DNA of 50,847 nucleotides from NCBI GenBank assembly GCA_900553355.1, contig USDK01000014.1:1-50847 (forward strand). Reading direction: 5' to 3'. The notes under the pieces are model-generated. The model saw nothing but the letters and a program-made list of their open reading frames with translations, ran no database searches and was not told the DNA's origin. This DNA is from an uncultured Lachnospiraceae bacterium (lineage in GTDB: Bacteria; Bacillota; Clostridia; Lachnospirales; Lachnospiraceae). This document shows positions 9,988 through 18,671 of this stretch, piece by piece. The position numbers and the translations under genes are program-made. Within the stretch, counting starts at the first letter, position 1. The number at the start of each line of letters is the position of its first letter.

Positions 9988-10206
9988 TCAATGTCTGTTC
10001 CCCTGTACCTGATGGAGCATCCGGAACTGCCTGGGCGTTAAGGTAGTATATTTTTTAAACTGCTTGGAAAACGAGAAGCTGTCCGGATACCCTGTCCTGG
10101 AAGCGATCTCCTGAATGGACAGGCCATACGTCCGGACATCATCGTTATCTATCACTCCTGCGGCAGTCTTGTCCCCGCCGATGGCTTGTCTTTTATGGAT
10201 AATCAT
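9988..10206 (-). pseudogene. AraC-family helix-turn-helix remnant
   Basis: A 72-codon frame whose second half (YGLSIQEIASRTGYPDSFSF then SKQFKKYTTLTPRQFR) is the second helix-turn-helix of an AraC-type regulator, including the GY.D...FS..FKK..G.TP..FR pattern. The first helix-turn-helix and the ligand domain are missing; the first 25 residues match nothing known to me. Its ATG overlaps the stop of the upstream transporter gene (ATGA), so it could be translated by coupling. Alone it should not bind DNA as a normal AraC protein, so I read it as a relic left by a deletion. Confidence 0.6.
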
Positions 10207-11366
10207 TCGTTTTTCGTATCAAACTTTGTCACGATCATATGTATAATGTAGGGGATCAAAATCACCGGAATCGCCAGGTACGCGATAGCGCTGTATGCTT
10301 TTTGGATCAAGGTTAAAAGACCGAACTGTGCAATGCCAAAATCAAGGATACAGCATATAAACGCCGCAATGATTTCCTTTTTTGAGGCACGGAATCCTTT
10401 CTTTTCCGTGTCTTTTTCTTGCTTTCCCTCCCTGTCTCCCCTCTCGCCGCAGACCCGCTTTACCATCGCCGCCACCATGTTGACAGCTGTTGATACTGCG
10501 CCAAGGATGATCAGGATCGAGATCAGCGGAGTCATGAAGGATGCTCCCACACCATTTTGCACCATAAACAAGGTAGGCACACTCTGCCCGGCAACATCCG
10601 GATTTGTATACACAGTCATCAGTCCAAGGACTACCATGACCATGATCAAAGAATTAACCACAAATCCCACTCCCATGCTTTTGACCGCATCCTGGGGCTT
10701 TTCAAAAGAGCTGGCATGCTGCACGAACACCGCCACATTGGAAAGCTGGAATGTTCCGTACAAAAAAGCGGAATACAGTGCGTCTCCCAGAGGAAGATCC
10801 TCTGCGGTCATACGCACTGCTGCATCCTGTATCCCGGAGAAGTTGACAATAATGTTCGGAATATACACGATCAGCAGCCCTGCGATGATGCAGACAGACA
10901 GAACCGAGGCTACTCTTCGCACCAGATCTGTCCCAAAAATCGCCACAATGAAAATAAACACGCCGATCAGAAACGTACACAATAGATACGGCAGTCCAGT
11001 CAGTTCGCTCAGTGTTGCCCCGCCTGTGGCAAAAGCCACTGCCGGTGCAACACACATGACACAGATATACAGTACTTCGAACAAGTTAGAAAAGATCGGG
11101 GCGAACTTTCCGTAAAATGCGTTGTTGTAAGAACGGTAATCATAGACCTCATGTTTTCTGGCAAACCGCAGGCTGTACGCAAAGAACACTGTATTATACA
11201 GCATGGCCAGCACCGGCATGACAAGGCACCAGATGCCGTATCTTACGAAATAACTGTAAATCTGTGCCCCGGAGGCAAAGCCGCCTCCAAAATGGGTTGT
11301 AAACCATACAAAAGACACTCCTAATATAATTGCCGTCGATTTTGCCGTACTGTTTTTGCTCTTCAT
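10203..11366 (-). CDS. YkvI-type integral membrane transporter (LeuT-fold/APC-like)
   Basis: 387 residues with about ten hydrophobic segments. The N-terminal FVWFTTHFGGGFASGAQ segment, with a Gly-rich unwound helix, is typical of the YkvI family (COG3949), which belongs to the amino-acid/polyamine/organocation transporter superfamily. A charged cytoplasmic loop (about 305-325, rich in Lys and Glu) separates the last helices. No member I know has a firmly proven substrate. It is the second gene of a T-box controlled pair, so the substrate may be an amino acid or its derivative. The ATG at 11366 has a GGAAAGG site very close upstream, and the preceding dehydrogenase reads through into this gene in another frame for 173 bases. 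Confidence 0.75.
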   Translation of the reverse strand: MKSKNSTAKSTAIILGVSFVWFTTHFGGGFASGAQIYSYFVRYGIWCLVMPVLAMLYNTVFFAYSLRFARKHEVYDYRSYNNAFYGKFAPIFSNLFEVLYICVMCVAPAVAFATGGATLSELTGLPYLLCTFLIGVFIFIVAIFGTDLVRRVASVLSVCIIAGLLIVYIPNIIVNFSGIQDAAVRMTAEDLPLGDALYSAFLYGTFQLSNVAVFVQHASSFEKPQDAVKSMGVGFVVNSLIMVMVVLGLMTVYTNPDVAGQSVPTLFMVQNGVGASFMTPLISILIILGAVSTAVNMVAAMVKRVCGERGDREGKQEKDTEKKGFRASKKEIIAAFICCILDFGIAQFGLLTLIQKAYSAIAYLAIPVILIPYIIHMIVTKFDTKNE

Positions 11367-12462
11367 TGTCCTTTCCCACTCTTTCTTTCAGTCTTTTCAT
11401 TGCTTCCTGCAGCATATCTTTAGTAACTTTATATGGATAATGAGCCACGTCCGACATATCCGGAATGCGTTCCATGCATTCTTCCCACTGTTCTTCCGTA
11501 ATTTCGATCTCTGTCAGCGATACTGGAAGTCCGACTGCCCGGTTCAGCTGATAGATCTTCTCGAACTCTTCATACTGCTGATCCACCAGAAGCGTCAGAA
11601 GCACTCCAAATCCCACCACTTCACCGTGCAGATGTCTCTCCTCGATAACTGGATAAGAGGTCATGGCATAAAAGACCGCGTGAGCCAGACCGCTGTTGTA
11701 ATCCGGCGTATAATCCTTTGTTAGAAAAATAGATGCGATCCCCGTTGTCACGACGATGGCCAGAACTACCTGCTCCACATCATAAGTACACAGTCCCTTT
11801 TTGTGGTCCGCCAGCGCCTTGGGTCCGTACTCGATCAACGGATCACAGCACATACGGCTGACCGCTACCCCAAGCGCCGTAAAGTGCTCCAGCCTCTCTT
11901 CCCTGGAGGAGATGGTCGCCTCATAATATTTGGCATACGTATCGCCGATTCCCGCCCACATATACTGACTAGGCGCTTTTGCGATAATCTCCGTATCAAT
12001 AAAGGAATGCATCACCGGCCTGACAAAAAAATGGGGTTTCAGAAATGTACCGTCCTCGTTATACATGATAGAAACCGAAGTACATGCGGAACAGTTGGAC
12101 GCGATCGTCGGGAAGGCAAAGACCGGTTTATCATCGGTAATACACAGGCATTTTACCGTATCCAGCGCCTTGCCGCCGCCTACACCAAAGACCATGTCCG
12201 CTTCCTGATACAGCGGCATCTTTCTTAGTTTCTCCACAGTGGCATAGGTACAGTTCTCTCCGTAGAGTTCCCTGCCAATAATCTCAAGGTTAGTCTTTGC
12301 TACATAAGAAGCAATCTTATCATAAGAAGCTTCCAGGGCTTTCTTACCGCCGATCACAAGAACTTTCTTTCCATAGGATTCACACACCGGACCGATCTTG
12401 TCATAGATCTGATCTCCAATAGAATAATTCGGCAGATGTACTTCGTAATTTTCAAGTTTCAT
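11194..12462 (-). CDS. Glycerol-dehydrogenase-like iron/zinc-dependent alcohol dehydrogenase
   Basis: 422 residues from the ATG at 12462, which has AGGAG 8 bases upstream; a more upstream ATG pair lies inside that site. The N-terminal Rossmann-like half carries MVFGVGGGKALDTVK (NAD binding). The helical C-terminal half carries the metal ligands in the usual order: Asp in AGIGDTYAKYYEA, His in SGLAHAVFYAM and His in HLHGEVVGFGV. This is the GldA family, which oxidises glycerol or related polyols to ketones with NAD. Family members are about 360-370 residues; here the last ~57 residues overlap the next gene out of frame and look unlike the family, so the natural stop seems lost. Control by a T-box is odd for a polyol enzyme and suggests an amino-acid-linked substrate. 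Confidence 0.85.
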   Translation of the reverse strand: MKLENYEVHLPNYSIGDQIYDKIGPVCESYGKKVLVIGGKKALEASYDKIASYVAKTNLEIIGRELYGENCTYATVEKLRKMPLYQEADMVFGVGGGKALDTVKCLCITDDKPVFAFPTIASNCSACTSVSIMYNEDGTFLKPHFFVRPVMHSFIDTEIIAKAPSQYMWAGIGDTYAKYYEATISSREERLEHFTALGVAVSRMCCDPLIEYGPKALADHKKGLCTYDVEQVVLAIVVTTGIASIFLTKDYTPDYNSGLAHAVFYAMTSYPVIEERHLHGEVVGFGVLLTLLVDQQYEEFEKIYQLNRAVGLPVSLTEIEITEEQWEECMERIPDMSDVAHYPYKVTKDMLQEAMKRLKERVGKDNEEQKQYGKIDGNYIRSVFCMVYNPFWRRLCLRGTDLQLFRKIRHLVPCHAGAGHAV

Positions 12463-12489
12463 AATCGGATCTCCTTTCATCATACAGAC

Positions 12490-12770
12490 AAATAAAAAAG
12501 CCCCTGTCCCTACAAATACTGCAGGGACAAGAGCATTTCATCAAACTCCTGCGGTGCCACCCGGCTTGATGCGAATAACCGCATCCTCTCATGCATACCT
12601 TCATATGCTTTCTTTGATAACGGAGTCAACTCTCCGGCTCACCTACTCAACCTTTCAGTTCGCCCTCAGAAGCCCATTCGCCTCAGTTTCTTCCTGCCGC
12701 AATCCCACCGCCTGCAGCTCTCTGTAAGGCATCTGCTGAAGTTACTTGCTCTTCCTCATCGGTCTGGTAA
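12490..12770 (-). ncRNA. T-box riboswitch leader (tRNA-sensing)
   Basis: On the minus strand the core T-box GGGTGGCACCGCAGG lies at 12548-12562 (GGGTGGNACCGCGG consensus), followed by an intrinsic terminator. Upstream are Stem I elements: GATGAGGAAGAGCAAGTAA just after the promoter, then AGAGAGCTGC...GGTGGGATTGCGGC, matching the AG-bulge and distal loop. The variable T-box base is C, so the sensed tRNA should have discriminator G73 (for example Trp, Ser, Asp, Asn or Glu). The specifier is uncertain: GAA-TGG-G at 12674-12679 would fit Trp, while GAACTGAAAGG and GAGGGCG further on give other readings that clash with G73. It controls the dehydrogenase and the YkvI-type transporter. Confidence 0.9.
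12494..12534 (-). terminator. T-box regulated terminator
   Basis: Arms GCTCTTGTCCCT and AGGGACAGGGGC form a 12-bp stem (with wobble pairs) followed by TTTTTT, 32 bases before the dehydrogenase start codon. The 5' arm can alternatively pair with the GGG of the T-box, forming the antiterminator. Confidence 0.85.
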
Positions 12771-12771
12771 C

Positions 12772-12800
12772 ACTTTACCACGGAAAACAAAGCCTGTCAA
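12772..12800 (-). promoter_or_regulatory. Promoter of the T-box operon
   Basis: A perfect -35 TTGACA (12795-12800), a 17-base spacer and TAAAGT (12772-12777) lie immediately upstream of the leader. Confidence 0.75.
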
Positions 12801-12907
12801 CCCAAACAGATCTTACAAAATACGGGAGTATCAGAAAGCCTGATTTGTTTCATATCTTCCTGTCATGAATTACAAATTACTTTTGTCTGCTGCCATAACC
12901 CCGTTTA

Positions 12908-13708
12908 TCACAATGCGCGTGCTCTTTCAAATCCAGAGAAATCGCATGCTTCCACAAGCCTCTTTGTATATTCACTCCTGGGGCGCCGGATTACTTCGTC
13001 CGGCGTCCCTTCTTCTACGATCCTTCCGCCGTGCATCACAAGCATCCGGTCACAGAAGTTCTGGACGACAGCCAGATCATGGCTGATAAAAAGATAGGAC
13101 ATATGGCAGGATGCTTTCAGCTCTTTCAGCAGTTCCAGGACCTGTTTTTGTACCGTCACATCCAGGGCGCTGGTCGCTTCATCCAGGATCAGAAGCTCCG
13201 GCCGTATGGCAAGAGCGCGTGCAATGGCCGCCCTCTGGCACTGGCCGCCGCTGACTTCCTTCGGGTATCTTTCACCGAATTTCGCGGAAAGTCCGCACTG
13301 TTCCAGAAGACGCAGTGCTTCTGCTTCTGCCTGTCTTTTCGTCATTCCGTGATTTCTCAGGCTTTCCCCTACCCCGTCTTTCAAGGTTCTCCTTGGGTCA
13401 AAGGATTCTGCCGGGATCTGAAACACCATCTGCATCGTCCCATATATTTCACGCTGCTTTCTGCCAGACACACGTGTGATCTCCTCTCCTTTCAGGAAGA
13501 TCTTCCCGGAAGTCACATCCAGAAGTCTTGCTGCAGCTCTTGCCACCGTACTTTTCCCGGAACCGGATTCGCCGACGATCCCTAAGGTTTCTCCGGAATA
13601 CAGCCGGAAATTAATGTCATCTACAGCAGCAAATTCCTTTTTTCCCTGCCTTTGCATAAAACGGACCGTCAGGTTCTGCATCTCCAGCAATGCTTCCAAC
13701 TCATTCAC
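12908..13708 (-). CDS. Nickel/peptide-type ABC transporter ATP-binding protein (DppF/NikE-like)
   Basis: 266 residues with all ABC motifs: Walker A GESGSGKST, the signature VSGGQCQR, Walker B LLILDEATSALD and the switch His in FISHDLAVV. The C-terminal part lacks a long oligopeptide-type extension. It is the last gene of the importer operon, starts inside the end of the preceding ATPase (8-base overlap), and forms the second half of the ATPase heterodimer that powers the two permeases. No terminator is obvious after its stop. Confidence 0.9.
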   Translation of the reverse strand: MNELEALLEMQNLTVRFMQRQGKKEFAAVDDINFRLYSGETLGIVGESGSGKSTVARAAARLLDVTSGKIFLKGEEITRVSGRKQREIYGTMQMVFQIPAESFDPRRTLKDGVGESLRNHGMTKRQAEAEALRLLEQCGLSAKFGERYPKEVSGGQCQRAAIARALAIRPELLILDEATSALDVTVQKQVLELLKELKASCHMSYLFISHDLAVVQNFCDRMLVMHGGRIVEEGTPDEVIRRPRSEYTKRLVEACDFSGFERARAL

Positions 13709-14486
13709 TCCTTTTCAGACGTGGCACTGCATTCAGCAGTTCCTTTGTGTATTCTGCCCGGGGCCTGGACAGAATCTGTGCAGCTTCCCCATATTCGGCC
13801 ATCTTTCCCTCATGCAGCACCAGTACAGTATCTGCCAGGCCTAGGATCAGTTTCAGGTTATGGCTGACCAGTATTACGGCTGTTCCGTTTATTTCCTGCA
13901 GTGCCTTCAGTTCCTCCATCACCTGTTTCTGTGCCACCATATCAAGTGCGCTGGTCGGTTCATCTGCCAGAAGCACAGAAGGCCGGGAAATCATGGCACA
14001 GGCAATTCCTGCTCTCTGGTTCATTCCCCCTGACAGTTCAAAGGGATAGCTCTCCAATATATTTCTTCCATTCTTTAGCCCGATTTTTTCAAAGAGCTCC
14101 CGCGCTCTGTCATCAGAATCCTTTCTCGATATCTTCTCATGTGCGCTTAAACTTTCATAGATCTGGTCTCCGATTGTACGGACAGGGCAAAAAGAAGCCT
14201 TCGCATCCTGAAAGATCATACCGATCTCCCCTCCCCGGATCCTCCGAAGTTCTTCCCGGCTCATCCTGGACATTCCATGTCCCCGGAAGCAAATCTCTCC
14301 TCCTGAGACGGAACCTCCCGGTCCCAGGATTCCCATTGCCGCCCGCAGCACGGAACTCTTTCCGCTTCCTGATTCTCCTGCAATCCCCAGGATTTCCCCG
14401 GGCTTTAGGGAAAAACTGATATTTTCAACCACAGGCCGTTCCTGATAGCTGATGCTGACCTGCTCATATGTCAGAACTTCTTCCAT
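13701..14486 (-). CDS. Nickel/peptide-type ABC transporter ATP-binding protein (DppD/NikD-like)
   Basis: 261 residues. Walker A is GESGSGKSS; the signature is degenerate (LSGGMNQRAGIA), as is usual for the D-type partner; Walker B is VLLADEPTSALD and the switch His lies in LVSHNLKLI. It pairs with the next ATPase, whose start overlaps its stop. The motif set points to the Dpp/Nik family (peptide, nickel or metallophore import) but does not fix the substrate. Confidence 0.9.
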   Translation of the reverse strand: MEEVLTYEQVSISYQERPVVENISFSLKPGEILGIAGESGSGKSSVLRAAMGILGPGGSVSGGEICFRGHGMSRMSREELRRIRGGEIGMIFQDAKASFCPVRTIGDQIYESLSAHEKISRKDSDDRARELFEKIGLKNGRNILESYPFELSGGMNQRAGIACAMISRPSVLLADEPTSALDMVAQKQVMEELKALQEINGTAVILVSHNLKLILGLADTVLVLHEGKMAEYGEAAQILSRPRAEYTKELLNAVPRLKRSE

Positions 14487-14501
14487 TTCATCTCCTTTTC
14501 T

Positions 14502-16058
14502 TTACTCGATATCCAAGTCTGCCGTAATCTCATAATAATCACAGGGATGAGCCGTAAGTCCGGTAACATTCGCCTTTGCGATCATACTCATGCGAAGATG
14601 GGAACAAAAAACATAGGCGTGGTCGTCAAGGATTATCTGCTGCATCTCTACAGCCAGTTCTGCTCTCCTGTCTTTGTCAAAGGTCATGGACATTTCATGT
14701 GCCATGTCTTCTATCTGATCGTTATGATAATGTCCGTCATTATTTGCGGAACTGTCCAGGCAGTGATAGGTAAAAAAGTATTCCGGATCCTGGGCAGGAG
14801 CCGTCACCATGGCGCTGACATAGATATCCCAGGCGCTGCTGTCCATCCGTATCCGGTTATGGTCCGCCGTATCCGTAATTTCCACCTGGAATCCAATCTC
14901 TCCCAGAGACGCCTGCGCAGCTTCCGCCAGCAGCGGAAGTTCCTGCCGGCTTGGATAGGTCAGCCAGCGTAAGACCAGCTTTGTCCCGTCCTTTTCACGG
15001 ATACCGTCTCCGTCCTCGTCCGTCCACCCTGCTTCCTCCAGGATCTGCCTTGCCCCTTCAGGATCATAACTCTCGGCCTGAACCACATCCCCTCCATAGG
15101 CGAGAGAATCCGGATAGACCCCCACGGCCGGGTAGCCGTTTCCTCCCAGCAGGGTCTCTACAAATCCTTCTTTATCGATGCCCATGGCAATGGCCTTCCT
15201 GACAGCAGGATCTGAGGTAATCTCACTTTCAAAATTCATGGCTCCGAAAAAGACCCGGCTTGTGGCACATCCTGTAAATGTATAGCCGTCATTTTCAAAA
15301 AGCGGATAGCTGGCATAAGGCATCCCGTATGCCGCGTCAATCTCTCCGGACTGAAGTGCCATGGTCAGGGTATCTCCATCCGTGATCGTCCGGACTGTGA
15401 TGCGGTCCACCCTGGGCTCGCCATCCCAGTAGTCCTCATTTTTCACCAGCTCAAGGCGGGTATCCGTCTCCAGAGAGACTGCCATGTATGGTCCGGTTCC
15501 CTGGACAATCCCCTCATCTGTGACTCCTGCCTCCACGTCATAGATACATCCGTAGGGATCAGCCAGATAGTTGATCAAAGCAGGAACCGGCGTTTCCGTC
15601 CGGATCGTCAGTACCATCCCCTCTGCACGGATCTCGTCGATATGTAGGTCACCGGCCGCTCTTTTGTGGCGCGCCGTCAGATCCTCCAGACACTCCTTGA
15701 CTGCTTCTGCGTCCATCATACGGCCGCTTGTAAATGTCACGCCCTCCCTGAGAGTAATCTGCCAGGTCCGTTCATCTACATTTTCATAACTTTCTGCCAG
15801 CCATGGTTCAGGATCCATACCATCGCCAAACCGAAAGAGGGTTTCTCCCACTCCATAACGGATGCACGCCCATCCGCTGTTATCATGATGAGGGTCGATA
15901 TCCGGCTCCCCGTTTTCCGCATTAAAGGTCGTATCCCCAAAGACAAAGGTTTTCTCTCCTGCTTCCGCAGCCCGTCTATCTTCTGTGCGGCCGCAGCCCG
16001 TCACAAAAAAAGCCAGCAGTCCCAGGACAAGCGTAACAGCTTTTACTTTCTTTTTCAT
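14502..16058 (-). CDS. Nickel/peptide-type ABC substrate-binding lipoprotein (NikA/DppA family)
   Basis: 518 residues from ATG 16058, chosen because GGAGG stands 5 bases before it; upstream ATGs in the same frame lie in or before that site. The N-terminus is a lipoprotein signal: KKK, a hydrophobic stretch, then FVTGC with the Cys as lipid anchor. The rest follows the SBP_bac_5 family: ETLFRFGDGMDPEPWLAESY, then WQITLREGVTFTSGRMMDAE near the front, and a C-terminal lobe ending in LTAHPCDYYEI. It captures substrate outside the cell for the two permeases encoded next to it. The family covers peptides, nickel, heme and opine-metal chelates. The similarity in my reading is strongest to nickel-type members, but that is judgement, not proof. 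Confidence 0.88.
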   Translation of the reverse strand: MKKKVKAVTLVLGLLAFFVTGCGRTEDRRAAEAGEKTFVFGDTTFNAENGEPDIDPHHDNSGWACIRYGVGETLFRFGDGMDPEPWLAESYENVDERTWQITLREGVTFTSGRMMDAEAVKECLEDLTARHKRAAGDLHIDEIRAEGMVLTIRTETPVPALINYLADPYGCIYDVEAGVTDEGIVQGTGPYMAVSLETDTRLELVKNEDYWDGEPRVDRITVRTITDGDTLTMALQSGEIDAAYGMPYASYPLFENDGYTFTGCATSRVFFGAMNFESEITSDPAVRKAIAMGIDKEGFVETLLGGNGYPAVGVYPDSLAYGGDVVQAESYDPEGARQILEEAGWTDEDGDGIREKDGTKLVLRWLTYPSRQELPLLAEAAQASLGEIGFQVEITDTADHNRIRMDSSAWDIYVSAMVTAPAQDPEYFFTYHCLDSSANNDGHYHNDQIEDMAHEMSMTFDKDRRAELAVEMQQIILDDHAYVFCSHLRMSMIAKANVTGLTAHPCDYYEITADLDIE

Positions 16059-16074
16059 ATTTTCCTCCATGTTA

Positions 16075-16887
16075 TCACCAGGACTTTCCGGCATCCAGAA
16101 AGTCTCTCAGCGTGTCTCCAAGAAGCTGAAACAGTGCGGCCGTCACAAAGATTCCCAGGCCCGGTGCTAATACGACCCATGGGCAGGTCTGCAGCATACC
16201 GCGTCCCTCACTGATCATGCTTCCCCACTCTGCCGTCGGAGGCTGTGCCCCCAGACCGAGGAAGGAAAGGGCCGCCAGTTCCATCATTATGGTACCGATA
16301 TCAAGAGCAGCCGTTACCAGGATCTGTCCGCCGATATTAGGAAGGATATGCCGGAAGACCAGCTGAAAATCAGTATCTCCGGACAGACGGGCAGCCGCAA
16401 TGTACTCCTCATTTTTCAGAGAAAGGGTCCGGCTCCTGGCGATCCTGGCGTATTTCGGCCAGCTTACCACCGCAAGGGCGATGACCGCATTCCGGATGCC
16501 GCCGTCCAATACAGCCGCGACCGCCAGGGCAAATACCATTCCCGGAAACGCCAGACAGACATCGGCGATCCGCATGACCACCGTGTCGGCAATTTTTCCG
16601 GCGCACCCGCAGAACACGCCGGCCGCTGTTCCGAATGCCGCTGTAACGGCCACCAGGACCAGCGTTGAAAAGATGCTTACCTGGGAGCCCAGAAGCACCC
16701 GGGACAGCATGTCTCTTCCATACCGGTCCGTCCCCAAAGGATGGGAAATGCTGGGCGGATCCAGGGCGATCGCATAATTCTGGAGATCCGGGTCATAAGG
16801 ACTCAGCCATCCCGCGAAGGCTGATACCAGCAAGAGAATCACCACAAGTGAAGAAAAATACAGCAGCTTTTTCTTTTGTCTGGTCAT
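16075..16887 (-). CDS. Nickel/peptide-type ABC transporter permease (DppC/NikC-like)
   Basis: 270 residues with about six membrane helices. The N-terminal part has the family's periplasmic entry motif (HPLGTDRYGRDMLSRVLLGS) and the cytoplasmic EAA loop appears in the form AARLSGDTDFQLVFRHILPN. It forms the membrane channel with the preceding permease. The start ATG overlaps the stop of that gene by 4 bases, so the two are translationally coupled. Confidence 0.92.
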   Translation of the reverse strand: MTRQKKKLLYFSSLVVILLLVSAFAGWLSPYDPDLQNYAIALDPPSISHPLGTDRYGRDMLSRVLLGSQVSIFSTLVLVAVTAAFGTAAGVFCGCAGKIADTVVMRIADVCLAFPGMVFALAVAAVLDGGIRNAVIALAVVSWPKYARIARSRTLSLKNEEYIAAARLSGDTDFQLVFRHILPNIGGQILVTAALDIGTIMMELAALSFLGLGAQPPTAEWGSMISEGRGMLQTCPWVVLAPGLGIFVTAALFQLLGDTLRDFLDAGKSW

Positions 16888-17828
16888 GACCTGTCACCTC
16901 CCAGCCGGATCCTGGGATCCAGCAGGCAGTATACCAAATCTGCCGCCAGATTGACCGCCACGTAGATTACTGCCATCCAGACCACATATGCCTGAATCAT
17001 CGGATAGTCCCGCATGTTGACCGCATCCACGGCAAGCTTTCCGACGCCGTCCCATAAGAAGATAGACTCCACGACAGCCGTTCCTCCCAGAAGGCTCCCC
17101 ACAGAAAGTAAAAGCAGGGTAAGGATCGTGATCAGCGCTGTTTTCATCACACTTTTCCAGAGCGTGGAGGAAAAGCGGATTCCTCTTGCCTTTGCCGCCA
17201 GGACATACTCCTTCCCCAGCTCGTCCAGGACTGCTGCCCGGACCTGCCGCACATATCTGGACGACATGGCAAGAGCCAGAGTGATCGCAGGAAGCATGAC
17301 GCTTTGGATCCCGGTTTCTTCTGAGATCACCGGAAATATAGGAAAACGGACTGCCAGCAGGTACATCAGCACCAGCGCCACAAAAAAATTGGGGAGACTT
17401 CCGCCGATAAAGCTGAATATGCGAATCAGCCTGTCTGCTGCCTTATCCTTCTTAACCGCTGAAAGGATTCCCAGCGGCACGGAGATGATGACAGTAAAAA
17501 TCACTGAAACAAAAGTAAGAAGCAGGGTTGCCGGAAGCTTAGACACGAATGTGGAAAACACATCCTCTCCGGAAACATAGCTGACCCCCAGATCGCCTTT
17601 CAGAAATCTGACAAGCCAGCTTCCATACTGTACAAGAAAAGGCTGGTCAAGTCCCAGTTCTTCTCTCTGGGCGTTGAGCACTTCCCGGGAGAGCGCAATG
17701 CCAGAGGCATCCGCTTTCTGAAGAACTACATCACTTCCTGCTGCCTGCATCAGCGCGAATGACAGAAAAGTGATCCCAAACAGAACTGGGATCAGAAGGA
17801 AAAAACGTTTGAGAATATATGATCTCAT
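16884..17828 (-). CDS. Nickel/peptide-type ABC transporter permease (DppB/NikB-like)
   Basis: 314 residues, six membrane helices. The start (RSYILKRFFLLIPVLFGITF then LSFALMQAAGSDV) and the ELGLDQPFLVQYGSWLVRFL segment are the standard DppB signature, and the EAA loop reads LAAKARGIRFSSTLWKSVMK. It overlaps the methyltransferase frame by 4 bases at its start and the next permease by 4 bases at its end, so the cluster is a tight operon. Confidence 0.92.
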   Translation of the reverse strand: MRSYILKRFFLLIPVLFGITFLSFALMQAAGSDVVLQKADASGIALSREVLNAQREELGLDQPFLVQYGSWLVRFLKGDLGVSYVSGEDVFSTFVSKLPATLLLTFVSVIFTVIISVPLGILSAVKKDKAADRLIRIFSFIGGSLPNFFVALVLMYLLAVRFPIFPVISEETGIQSVMLPAITLALAMSSRYVRQVRAAVLDELGKEYVLAAKARGIRFSSTLWKSVMKTALITILTLLLLSVGSLLGGTAVVESIFLWDGVGKLAVDAVNMRDYPMIQAYVVWMAVIYVAVNLAADLVYCLLDPRIRLGGDRS

Positions 17829-18587
17829 TTTTCCTCCTTTACCGCCTTGATGCGGAATACTGGATATGGAGTACGGAACTGATCATCGCAGGGGAACAGC
17901 CTGGTCCCGATCTGACAGTCTGCCTCCACCTGGGTACACCCCAGCTGCCGCAGCAGCAGAACATCCCAGTCCGGACGCTTCCACCTGCTGATCGGCAGCA
18001 TGCCATAGATCTGCATACACTCATCCATCTGTTCCTGGGAAAGCATCTTATGAGCCTTCTCGCCTTCCAGTCCGGCACTGAAATGGTGCCTTGCATGTTC
18101 TGCGTCATAATTCAAAAGGATTCCTCCCTTTTTCAGTACTCTCAGCCACTGCCGGTATGCTTCTGCCGGATGAGGAAGAGTCCAGGTGAGGTTCCTGCTC
18201 ACAACCACATCAAAAGTCTCGTCCGCAAATGTCGGTCTCTCTGCATCCATCTGTAAAAGCCTTACCTCAGTTTCATGCTTTTCTGCCAGTTCTCTTCCCC
18301 GAAGGATCATCCCTCCTGCCAGATCAATGCCGGTCACATCATGTCCGTATTCCGCCAGGATCATCGAAAAAAAATCCACAACCGCAGCCCACATCCAGGA
18401 TTTTAAGGTTCTTCTGTCCATCCAGGTGGGACATCAGTTCTTCCGCCCAGATTCTGTGCTGTCTGCTGTGCAGTTCTTCCTCTCTTTGTATCTGAAAACT
18501 GTCAGATCTTCTGTCCCAGTAATTCCTGATTCTTTGCTTTGCCATTCCCGTATCCGTATAAACACTTCTTAAAACCGCTGTCTCCAT
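17825..18587 (-). pseudogene. Class I SAM-dependent methyltransferase, frameshifted in an A8 tract
   Basis: Two overlapping frames make one protein of about 250 residues. The first (from ATG 18587, with GAGGTGA upstream) reads to ILDVGCGCGFF, the SAM-binding motif I. The second continues with SMILAEYGHDVTGIDLAGGM, then DETFDVVVSRNLTWTLPHP and a normal C-terminus. The frames join at a run of eight A (18367-18374 on plus); seven would restore one continuous frame. So the gene is broken by one added base, unless it is a sequencing error or a slippage (phase-variable) site. It is the first gene of the importer operon. Methyltransferases of this kind are known beside Nik-type importers, but their substrate is not established. 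Confidence 0.85.
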
Positions 18588-18627
18588 AGTCAGTCACCTC
18601 ATATCATCCGCCGCTTTTTTGCGTAAA

Positions 18628-18671
18628 AAAAGCCTGCTGTATATACCTCCTGGAATATACAGCAGACTTCA
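18628..18671 (-). terminator. Hairpin terminator in the leader before the importer operon
   Basis: On the minus strand CTGCTGTATAT and ATATACAGCAG pair around a loop holding AGGAGG, followed by a run of seven T. It stands about 40 bases before the methyltransferase start and 150 bases after the niaR stop. It may end the nad operon, or be the expression platform of a leader RNA for the importer operon. Confidence 0.7.
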
